NCBI GenBank assembly: GCA_002341165.1
Contig: DDNL01000089.1
Span: 815-8,796 of the forward strand
DNA: 7,982 bases
Direction of reading: 5' to 3'
Source of the DNA: Shewanellaceae bacterium UBA2521
GTDB lineage: Bacteria > Pseudomonadota > Gammaproteobacteria > Enterobacterales > Shewanellaceae
Shown here: in pieces, positions 1 to 5,801 of the stretch
How the letters are laid out: each line of letters begins with the position of its first letter
Numbering within the stretch: the first letter of the stretch is position 1
Translations under genes and position numbers: made by a program
Notes under the pieces: generated by a model
The model's input: the letters and a program-made list of their open reading frames with translations, nothing else
Databases searched by the model: none
Told to the model about the DNA's origin: nothing

Positions 1-110
1 CAATAGCATTGTGGTACCACCTGATTCCATTCCGAACTCAGAAGTGAAACGCAATAGCGCCGATGGTAGTGTGGGGTCTCCCCATGTGAGAGTAGGACAC
101 CGCCAAGCTT
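1..110 (+). rRNA. rrf: 5S ribosomal RNA, 5' end missing
   Basis: This is the 3' nine-tenths of a 5S rRNA. It carries the conserved core CCGAACTCAGAAGTGAAACG (33-52), the GCGCCGATGGTAGTGTGGGG stretch (57-76) and the GAGAGTAGG loop near 88-96. Alignment from memory to the E. coli 5S gene puts base 1 at about E. coli position 11, so roughly ten 5' bases lie outside the window. The 3' end is placed near GCCAAGCTT (102-110), which should pair with the missing 5' end. A strong terminator follows at once, so this is the last gene of an rRNA operon read on the + strand. Confidence 0.96.
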
Positions 111-121
111 CTCTTTCAAAG

Positions 122-149
122 AAAACCACGCCGATTGCGTGGTTTTTTT
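122..149 (+). terminator. Rho-independent terminator of the rRNA operon
   Basis: A perfect 10-bp stem (122-131 with 137-146) has a 5-base loop, CGATT, and runs into seven T residues at 143-149. It starts about 11 bases after the 5S rRNA, where an rRNA operon would end. Confidence 0.93.
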
Positions 150-889
150 GTATCTGAAACTTTTAAATCAAAGATTAATCTATCTCAGCATCCTCAACTT
201 TCCTCTCTTACTTTACATCACCGCTTACATTAAGTCTTAAAGCCTTTGAGGCTAAAATAATTTTATGAATGTCTCTTTAATTTTATTTTACTCTTCCCTT
301 AAGCTCTACTTTACTCTATCTGCGCTGTAACTCGTGTATCATTTTAATATCGTATTACCTTATGTTCGGTGTAATTATTTATGAGGGTAAAGTATGTTAG
401 AGCTTTGTATGAACTACGACTTAAAGTTCATGGTTTATTTATATCATTAAATTAATTTATCACAGATACACAACTAATTCTCAGATAAATGGAGTGCCAT
501 CATTATACGATTATATCTTATCTTAAATTTTTAAATTATAAATCAATAGCTTTTCAGTTTACCCATGATCTATATTGCTTGCTTTATGATGAGAGCAGTT
601 CGCTTAACAAAATTATGCTCTCTACCTTTAATTGAGTAAAAAAAGAGGTATAACTATGTATGCAAAAGTGTGAAAGGCATTGTATAGCCCAATTGAATTG
701 TGTGCTAACTTTTGGCATATACAGAAGGAACATACTATTTCAAATCAGTTATATATGGTTATACAGTGCTTGGATTCAACTCATTTTTTGAAATGGTACT
801 TTAGACTTTATTAAGTTTATTTTATCAAAAATATGCTTTTTTGCTCTATGCTTATTCTGGTTATTCAATATATATAATATGGAGGTTAT
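150..889. other. AT-rich stretch without a convincing gene
   Basis: About 740 bases separate the rRNA terminator from the Bor-like gene. No tRNA, insertion sequence or long ORF is visible. Three small things can be seen. There is a 7-bp inverted repeat at 409-415/425-431 (ATGAACT/AGTTCAT), and a 7-bp repeat at 591-597/616-622 (GAGAGCA/TGCTCTC) with an 18-base loop. A short ORF with a good ribosome binding site but an early stop lies at 656-814 and is listed separately. The stretch also contains whatever promoter serves the lipoprotein gene. TATAAT at 873-878 is too close to its start codon to be an ordinary -10 unless the leader is very short. Confidence 0.6.
656..814 (+). pseudogene. Possible small gene broken by an early TGA
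   Basis: An ATG at 656 follows AGAGG (644-648) at 7-base spacing, a good Shine-Dalgarno arrangement. The frame reads MYAKV, meets TGA at 671-673, then stays open for 46 more codons (KALYSPIELCANFW and so on) to TAA at 812-814. A single TGG-to-TGA change would explain the break. The residues look protein-like, with several W, C, H and Q, but I do not recognise a family, and an open stretch of this length is not rare by chance. TGA works as a normal stop here, since the YrbL-like gene ends in TGA, so recoding is not indicated. Confidence 0.25.
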
Positions 890-1177
890 ATGGCTCGATT
901 TTTAGTTATAGTTTTTATGTGCTGTGTTCTTACAAGTTGTTCTACACAGACTTTCCAGTTTGCTAATTCGCTTGGTAAGTTAAAGAAAGAAAAAATGCAG
1001 AATTTCTTTATCTATGGACTTGGACAGGAGCAAGAAATTAATCCAATTACATTTTGTGGCAGTGTGAGTCGTATTACAAAAGTAGAAGTTAAGCAGACTT
1101 TTATGGATGGCCTGCTTATGACGTTAAGTTTTGGTATATTTACACCGCGAACTGCTTATGTTTATTGTAAAAAATAG
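890..1177 (+). CDS. Bor-family outer-membrane lipoprotein
   Basis: The 95-residue protein begins with a short charged end, a hydrophobic stretch and the lipobox L14-T-S-C17, so Cys17 would be lipidated. Ser18 at +2 favours sorting to the outer membrane. The mature part matches the lambda Bor / E. coli Iss family as I recall it, with the same order of blocks: QTF (20-22), FFIYGLGQ, a CGS(V) block, KVEVKQTFMDGLL, FGIFTP and a final VYC. Length is also typical for Bor (about 97). Bor and Iss are surface lipoproteins linked to serum (complement) resistance in E. coli. Whether that role applies here is inference. The start is fixed by GGAGGT at 881-886, 3-4 bases before the ATG, a slightly tight spacing. 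The gene stands alone with no phage genes in view, and a hairpin follows at 1233-1255. Confidence 0.85.
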   Translation: MARFLVIVFMCCVLTSCSTQTFQFANSLGKLKKEKMQNFFIYGLGQEQEINPITFCGSVSRITKVEVKQTFMDGLLMTLSFGIFTPRTAYVYCKK

Positions 1178-1232
1178 ACAAGCATAGATCGGTGGACGAG
1201 GTAGAACCATCACCGCATGATAGAATACTTCG

Positions 1233-1255
1233 GAGTGCCTCAATAGGCACTCTTT
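1233..1255 (+). terminator. Probable terminator after the Bor-like gene
   Basis: A perfect 8-bp stem GAGTGCCT/AGGCACTC (1233-1240 with 1245-1252) closes a CAAT tetraloop and is followed by only three T residues. It lies 55 bases past the lipoprotein stop codon. The stem is stable, but the short T tract makes termination less certain. Confidence 0.55.
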
Positions 1256-1436
1256 GACTGATTAATAAAATTGTCTTGCTGTATCAATTTGATACTTGCA
1301 ATTTGATAAAGGTAAGCTCTCAAGAGACTAGATACTTATTTTTAGCCAGTGTATATTACGCGTGTATGCACGTTCTCGTGTGTAGACTGATTTGTTTTGC
1401 GTCCTTGGGATATCATCATATGTTATTCAACAAGTG

Positions 1437-1938
1437 TCAGGAGCAGGACGTACAGAGCGAATGGTATCGCCAAAATCTTGAACGCTGATTGATTTGGCCA
1501 CGACGAGCATTATATTTTGCGATAGCAGTGTCGTAGTATCGAATATTGAAGTATACCGGTAAGGAAATGGACTGGCTTTGATATTCGTATTCAGGATAAA
1601 TAAATGTTAAATCTTTTTCATTACATCGCTAGAACTTGATAACATGATATCTTTTGGAAAAGTGTATGGTCATCAAGATGATGTATTCCATTAGAAAAAA
1701 ATAAGACTTACCTAGAAGAAAAGGCTTATCATATCCGATGAAACAGTCATTGTCTCTGACCTCAATAGTCGTAATACTATTATCAAGATGGTGTTCTTTC
1801 TTGATTTCTACTGATGTATGATACGCTGGTATTTCAAGTTTTTGCTTTGTATTTCCTGTATAACCATACATAAGTACAATTGCAGATGTGTCTATTGCGA
1901 AAAAAGTAAAAAAATGAAAAAAATAGCTTGAGCCGCAT
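1437..1938 (-). pseudogene. Decayed gene of unknown family with N-terminal membrane segment
   Basis: An ATG at 1938 is preceded by AAGAGGA (1953-1947) at 8-base spacing and opens MRLKLFFSFFYF, a signal or anchor-like start. That frame closes quickly. If one T is skipped in the T6 run at 1905-1900, the frame continues as FAIDTSAIVLMYGYTG and runs about 80 more codons to TAG at 1631-1629. After that TAG the same frame is open for 63 codons to TGA at 1439-1437, including YPEYEYQSQSISLPV and RYYDTAIAKYNARRGQ. A second shift near the T-run at about 1697-1691 may also exist, since another frame reads SNGIHHLDDHTLF there. Protein-like text may persist to about 1330 (IPRTQNKSVYTRERAYTR). I do not recognise the family. 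Two or more lesions suggest a dead gene rather than a sequencing slip. The opposite-strand ORF over 1276-1488 is taken as a shadow. Confidence 0.4.
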
Positions 1939-2433
1939 AATGTATATCCTCTTGAGTAATTTAATTTAAAAAATGATCAAAAAAATAGAATTTAACCATA
2001 TATATAAATGTGATTTTTCTTGCTAGAGAAGCTATTAAGCTTTTGAATTAAAAAGACAAGACTAATGCTCTATACATCGAAGTAAGCTCAACCTGTATGC
2101 TTTATTTGCATAAGGTACTTATATTAAGATATGCAGTAGGGTTAAAAATGAGGCATAAGGTGCGTCAAATCTCTATTTTAATTTGCATCTATATGAAGTA
2201 TTCGACAGGTGCAAAGCATTGAAGTATTTTTTTAAATTTTTATCTAAAAAGTTTATGATAATTCACTGAATAAGTTAGCTTTAATACTTTTAATTTAAAG
2301 CTTTATTCTTTAATTCAGGAAGAAAAGCATCGTTATGGTATTATAAAAACGCGGTATTTAATATACGGCATTACGATTAAAAAAACCTAACCCTTAAATC
2401 ACATGTTGATATGACTGTTTGTATTGAAGTAGG
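1939..2433. other. AT-rich stretch without a recognisable gene
   Basis: These 495 bases lie between the start of the decayed minus-strand gene and the stop of the RNase H-like gene. They must carry any promoter of the former and any terminator of the latter, but no strong hairpin with a T tract is visible beyond the 2434 stop. An AT-only style repeat AGCTTTAA/TTAAAGCT sits at 2277-2284/2295-2302. A 24-codon ORF at 2148-2222 (+; MRHKVRQISILICIYMK start) has a weak GTAGGG upstream and is too short to call. Confidence 0.55.
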
Positions 2434-3111
2434 CTAAGTGTTTTCCCGATATTGTATATCAGGCTTGTATATAGGGCTGTGCTGAGATAAAGCCTTTATG
2501 TTTTGCTCCACATCAATATTTAATCGCAAGAGTGCTGCTGCTATGAGGTTAAAGTACTCAGTGTTGGATTCATTTTCTAATATAGACTCAGGTAACTCAT
2601 TTTTCTTCGCATATTTTATACAATTTTCTACCATGATTTGCGCATCATGAACATGGCTTGCTCCTTTGTCGGCACCACTTACTAAGGCTTCAAAAAGCAT
2701 GATGTGTTGTGGTTCCGCTGTGAATTCAACCTCATTAATATGAAAAGTTATATAAGGACATGCAGATTGAATTCCCTTGAGAATATAAATCATGATGGGT
2801 AAGTTCATGGCAAGTACTTGAGCTCCAGCACCTGCAGACCAAGGCCTTTTACCTTCTCCCTTTCTTCCTTTTGTTGCAAGCATCAAGTTTTCACGAATAG
2901 GTACAAAAAGAGGTGCCTCCAAGCCTAAAATTAATCCACCTGTTTGAGATACATCTTTGATATAAGGGAACAACTGATCAATGTCTTGTCCTGTAAATTC
3001 TTTTTCAGATAAGCTGTCATAGAGACACCAACCTAAGTTACCTAATTTAGGTGATCCTATATCTATAGTGCATATGTGGTAGATATGTTTCAGTTTCTTT
3101 GTTCTTATCAT
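2434..3111 (-). CDS. Predicted RNase H-like protein, DUF429-type
   Basis: This is a 225-residue soluble protein with no signal peptide or membrane segment. It resembles, from memory, hypothetical DUF429-like proteins predicted to adopt the RNase H fold. Visible blocks are a first-strand TIDIGSPK with Asp17; GLEAPLFVPIR (63-73) with Glu65; a Gly/Arg-rich GEGKRPWSAGAGA (85-97); LFEALVSGADKG with Glu141; and SHVHDAQ with Asp156. The spaced acidic residues D17, E65, E141 and D156 could be the metal-binding set of an RNase H-like nuclease, but that is inference and no activity is established. The ATG at 3111 is supported by AAGGA (3122-3118) six bases upstream. The gene is divergent from the NTPDase gene and shares a 145-base intergenic region with it, which does not by itself show a functional link. 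Confidence 0.7.
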   Translation of the reverse strand: MIRTKKLKHIYHICTIDIGSPKLGNLGWCLYDSLSEKEFTGQDIDQLFPYIKDVSQTGGLILGLEAPLFVPIRENLMLATKGRKGEGKRPWSAGAGAQVLAMNLPIMIYILKGIQSACPYITFHINEVEFTAEPQHIMLFEALVSGADKGASHVHDAQIMVENCIKYAKKNELPESILENESNTEYFNLIAAALLRLNIDVEQNIKALSQHSPIYKPDIQYRENT

Positions 3112-3210
3112 GTAAATTCCTTGTAATATGTGATTTTAATGTGTGTTATATGGTTTGTTTTTTACGCTTTTATTTTTTATGTTTTATTTTTTTAGAGACT
3201 TTAAGCTTTT

Positions 3211-3216
3211 TATAAT
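3211..3216 (+). promoter_or_regulatory. Candidate -10 box of the NTPDase gene
   Basis: TATAAT lies 40 bases upstream of the NTPDase ATG, in the AT-rich region between the two divergent genes, and would give a leader of about 34 bases. No good -35 hexamer stands at the right distance. The nearby T-rich tract (3182-3193) could substitute. The minus-strand gene has TATAAC (3150-3145) as a comparable weak candidate. Confidence 0.4.
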
Positions 3217-3256
3217 GTTTAATATACAGGCCATGATTAAATAAAGAGTACAAAAA

Positions 3257-4492
3257 ATGATAAAAAAAGTATCTATATTATGCAGTTCAATTATATTATG
3301 CGCGCAATCTTATTCAGCTCATGCTACAGATTCATATATCATAGTCGATGTAGGCAGCTCATCTTCAAAGGTATACTTCTGCTATGAAGATAGATTAGAT
3401 TGTGATAAAGCTTTGACAACAAAAAGAGGCTTGCATCATTATAAAAAGATCAATGCATTAAAAAGAAATGATTCTGGAAGTTGGAAAGAAACCACATCAC
3501 AGCATATACGTCACCTGATAAAAAAATCTTTAAGGCTTTATAAAAAAAAGAATCGTGGTTTTAGGGGGTTGAAAGGATTTTATGCTTATGCTTCCGCAGG
3601 TATACGCAGCATTATTGATATATCTCAGGAGCCAAAATTATTCGAAAAAGATATAAATAAATTTTTAAATGATCTGTTCGTACAACAGCTTTATATTATA
3701 AATCAAAAGCGCCTGGCTAATGGTAGGAGGTCTATTGATATACCAGTTGAGTTTGATACGCTTACAGGGACAGAAGAAGCAGCCTATACTTTGCTTGGCT
3801 TGAATTACGGAAAGGAAAAATCTGAATTTGAAGATATAAATGATATGGATGGCTTTTCTATGCAACATGCAACGCTCGTTTTAGATGAAGCAGAACGTGG
3901 TCCCTATAGCATTGATTTAGATTATAAAGGTGAGGTTTATAAGATAGAGGGTAACAGTTATTTTCTGGGTGTAGATCAATCATGGAATGCTGTAGTAGGG
4001 CAGGATGCAGATCATCCTTGTGTGATAGGTATCAATGCAAAAGAAAATAAGGAAGACAGCCTAGATCAATGTATTCAAGCGGTGAAAAGTTATGTAGCTC
4101 AACAACAAGTACAAGAAGTTACACCTTCAGAGCGAGAGTTGATTTTGATGGGTAATGGTTATAAACACCCATTAAAATCTTTAGGGCTACATGGTGGTCA
4201 ACAAACTGTTGAAGACTTTATGAAAGTATTAGAGAGTACCGCACTTGATGTTTGCTCCATGTCAAAAGCCGATTATATTGCGACATATATGTCCTCTCCT
4301 CAAAATCAACAACAAGCGGAGTCTAATTTTGACCGTTATCATAAAGCTTATTGTTTTGACTTAGTACATTATAAAGTTATTTTAGAGCAATTGAATTTAC
4401 CTCAATCCCAGATATTAAATCTTAATTTTTCACAAGATATAAGTTGGATTAAAGGTAAGTTGATGATGATTACTGATCAAAACAGATTGTAG
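3257..4492 (+). CDS. Exported GDA1/CD39-family NTPDase (apyrase)
   Basis: This 411-residue protein belongs to the nucleoside triphosphate diphosphohydrolase family, which hydrolyses NTPs and NDPs to NMP and phosphate. A Sec signal peptide spans about residues 1-23, with KK then a hydrophobic core and an AHA-type cleavage site before T24, so it acts in the periplasm or outside the cell. Apyrase conserved regions appear in order: ACR1 VDVGSSSSKVY (30-40), ACR2 ASAGIR (112-117), ACR3 GTEEAAYTLLGLNYG (171-185) with Glu174 aligned to the catalytic Glu, a degenerate ACR4 DMDGFSMQ (196-203), a SYFLGVDQSWNAV block, and ACR5-like SWIKGKLM near W397. ACR4 normally reads D-x-G-G-x-S-x-Q, so Asp198 replaces a phosphate-loop Gly. 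That may weaken or alter activity. AAAGAG (3243-3248) lies 8 bases before the ATG. Legionella secretes relatives that aid growth in host cells. A similar role here is inference. Confidence 0.88.
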   Translation: MIKKVSILCSSIILCAQSYSAHATDSYIIVDVGSSSSKVYFCYEDRLDCDKALTTKRGLHHYKKINALKRNDSGSWKETTSQHIRHLIKKSLRLYKKKNRGFRGLKGFYAYASAGIRSIIDISQEPKLFEKDINKFLNDLFVQQLYIINQKRLANGRRSIDIPVEFDTLTGTEEAAYTLLGLNYGKEKSEFEDINDMDGFSMQHATLVLDEAERGPYSIDLDYKGEVYKIEGNSYFLGVDQSWNAVVGQDADHPCVIGINAKENKEDSLDQCIQAVKSYVAQQQVQEVTPSERELILMGNGYKHPLKSLGLHGGQQTVEDFMKVLESTALDVCSMSKADYIATYMSSPQNQQQAESNFDRYHKAYCFDLVHYKVILEQLNLPQSQILNLNFSQDISWIKGKLMMITDQNRL

Positions 4493-4517
4493 TTTTCAAC
4501 TTTAAAACATATTCCAT

Positions 4518-4556
4518 AAAATACCTGACTTATTATCTTTGATTCAGGTATTTTTT
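4518..4556 (+). terminator. Rho-independent terminator of the NTPDase gene
   Basis: An 11-bp perfect stem AAAATACCTGA/TCAGGTATTTT (4518-4528 with 4544-4554) has a 15-base loop, with the T tract at 4551-4556. It starts 26 bases past the NTPDase stop. It sits between convergent units and might also stop minus-strand transcription, though the T tract on that strand is weak. Confidence 0.88.
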
Positions 4557-4560
4557 ATGC

Positions 4561-4675
4561 TCGAGAAGATATTTCTGAATGTCAAAGCTGAGTTGCTCGA
4601 CTTTGCGTTGAGCATGTCTCGTTGTGGGTGAGTTCTTATATCCACTTTTTAATCAACTTGTGCAGTTGAGCTTAC
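4561..4675 (-). pseudogene. Decayed fragment of a second secA copy
   Basis: Bases 4562-4616 align without gaps to 6580-6634 inside the secA gene with 47 of 55 identities by my count. Both are in the same orientation. Read on the minus strand the relic gives AQRKVEQLSFDIQKYLLE, against AQRKVEQRNFDIRKHLLE in SecA. Weaker similarity continues to about 4675: ATCCAC and TTGTGCAGTTGAGC echo the secA ATCCACTTGTGCTCAATAGC, with about 12 extra bases between them and an in-frame stop. No start, no ATPase motif and no downstream secA sequence remain, so it cannot be functional. The match ends abruptly at 4561, right beside the NTPDase terminator. It is either a local duplication remnant or the leftover of a once complete paralogue. 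Confidence 0.75.
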
Positions 4676-4699
4676 ATACTTTTCGACTTTATGGTTAAT

Positions 4700-5295
4700 T
4701 CAATAAATTTTATTGATGGGCCATAATCGAGAGAGTCTTTTTTCAATACGATATCGGGTATAACCTTTAAAAATATAAAGAAAAGGTAAGGCATCTTTGC
4801 AGCCTAAGCCGTCAATAATAACAAGTCGTTTGCTTCCATCTTTCAAAACTTGCAGACAAATGTTGTGAGGCGTGATATCTCGCCATAAAATATGATGATC
4901 GATCATTTTCTTTTTAAGAGCTTGTAAACTATTTTTAATATCTTGAATGCATATACCCTCATCAGTCGTAGCTTGTTTCTGATATTCATAAAGTGTTTTC
5001 GATATATGCATATCAGTTTCATTTCTAATTAATTGATGAATTGATCCGATACCCAAGTTAGTTTGGATATCGCCTAAATATTTTGCATAGACATCTGGGT
5101 TTTTATTACCTATTTTTTTTTCTAATTTATTTAAATATTTTTTTCTTTTAAAATAGAATTTAAGTGCCGACGCTTTAGGCTAGAACACTTATTTTTTAGA
5201 GGTATTTTAATACATAAATGGGGATTATCTGGATGCTGATAACACGCTGGCATAGAGCCTTGGGAAATATAATGACTTTGACTAAGATATACCAT
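4700..5295 (-). pseudogene. yrbL-like: YrbL-family protein gene split by a -1 frameshift
   Basis: The N-terminal half starts at ATG 5295 (MVYLSQSHYISQGSMPACYQ) and matches the E. coli YrbL start, including the GxG/CY segment and the LCIKI block that corresponds to a kinase Lys. This frame stops at TAA 5133-5131. The rest of the family sequence continues in the -1 frame from TAT 5137: YLNKLEKKIG, VYAKYLGDIQTN, SKTLYEY, ILWRDITPHNIC (kinase-like catalytic loop, D and N kept), VIIDGLG (metal-binding loop position) and RIEKRLSRLW, ending at TGA 4702-4700. Joined, it is about 198 residues, against about 210 for E. coli YrbL. The break is at a run of seven A (5144-5138), where one more A would restore a single frame. 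YrbL is a PhoP-regulated protein of unclear function in enterobacteria. The SD is weak. It may be a recent pseudogene, a slippage-rescued gene or a sequencing error. Confidence 0.8.
5137..5143 (-). other. Slippery heptamer A AAA AAT at the frameshift
   Basis: In the frame of the N-terminal half the codons read GAA AAA AAT, so the heptamer has the X XXY YYZ form of -1 slippage sites. It lies inside a run of seven A at 5144-5138. Slipping back one base leads directly to TAT at 5137, the exact frame of the conserved C-terminal half. Long A runs also promote RNA polymerase slippage. No convincing stimulatory stem-loop just downstream is seen, because that stretch is A-rich. Confidence 0.45.
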
Positions 5296-5745
5296 ACAAC
5301 TTAAATAGTATTTTTTATAATTTTTATTTTATCTAGTTTATCATTTTACTTACAGGTAGGCAATTTATGTTTGTAATTTGCTTTTATTTTGATATATAAA
5401 AGTTAAGCGTTTGATGTTTTTTTAATTCCTATTTTGATTTATATTTCAATACGATATATTGTATATTCAAGGGCACATCTCATAATGAGTAGCTTTTGAA
5501 GCGAACAAAACTAAAATATGACTTGAATTTAAGTCATGGTTTAGGCTCTACAGTTTAAAATACACAATATGTTTTGGTGGAAAGTTGAATATTACGATTA
5601 TAGCGAGTTATATGATGATAGACTTAAGCCTTTGACACCTAAATACTTCATAAATGAGGTGATACATGCTATGAGCATGTTGATATAAAGTAGCTTAGTA
5701 CTTAGAGTAGATTTTTATGGTTTATTTAATCTTTATCTTGTCAAT
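5296..5745. other. AT-rich stretch without a convincing gene
   Basis: About 450 bases lie between the start of the YrbL-like gene and the secA terminator. They should include the YrbL-like promoter. A weak pair TTGCCT/TAAACT with 17-base spacing lies upstream on the minus strand at about 5364-5336. There are two hairpins: ATGACTT/AAGTCAT (5518-5524/5531-5537) and ACATGCT/AGCATGT (5664-5670/5674-5680, 3-base loop). A 39-codon ORF at 5569-5688 (+) begins MFWWKVEYYDYSELYDDRLK, looks protein-like and has no ribosome binding site. I do not call it a gene. No mutT, the usual neighbour after secA in many gammaproteobacteria, is present. Confidence 0.55.
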
Positions 5746-5778
5746 AAAAGCTGCATTAAGCATATATCTCAATGCAGC
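5746..5778 (-). terminator. Rho-independent terminator of secA
   Basis: Read on the minus strand, GCTGCATT (5778-5771) pairs with AATGCAGC (5757-5750) in a perfect 8-bp stem with a 13-base loop. TTTTATT (5749-5743) follows. It lies 24 bases past the secA stop codon. Confidence 0.8.
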
Positions 5779-5801
5779 CTTATCGGTTGAGGCAGGCTCT
5801 G

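Noticed and set aside
150..889. CRISPR array, tRNA or insertion sequence ends in the gene-poor stretches
   Set aside because: I looked for regular direct repeats, tRNA cloverleaf landmarks and terminal inverted repeats with transposase fragments and found none here or at 1939-2433 and 5296-5745.
1276..1488. Plus-strand 70-codon ORF starting at TTG
   Set aside because: It has a TTG start with no Shine-Dalgarno sequence and no recognisable family. It overlaps the more protein-like minus-strand remains, so it is taken as a shadow.
1520..1560. RYYDTAIAKYN as a LemA-family signature
   Set aside because: It resembles the Y-N-x-A-V-x-x-Y-N segment of LemA, but the surrounding sequence does not match LemA and the remainder of that fold is absent.
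3665..3868. Minus-strand 67-codon ORF inside the NTPDase gene
   Set aside because: It is antisense to the conserved ACR3 and ACR4 region of the NTPDase and has no ribosome binding site.
5569..5688. 39-codon plus-strand ORF rich in Tyr and Trp
   Set aside because: It looks protein-like but has no Shine-Dalgarno sequence, promoter or known family, so it is mentioned only in the gap description.
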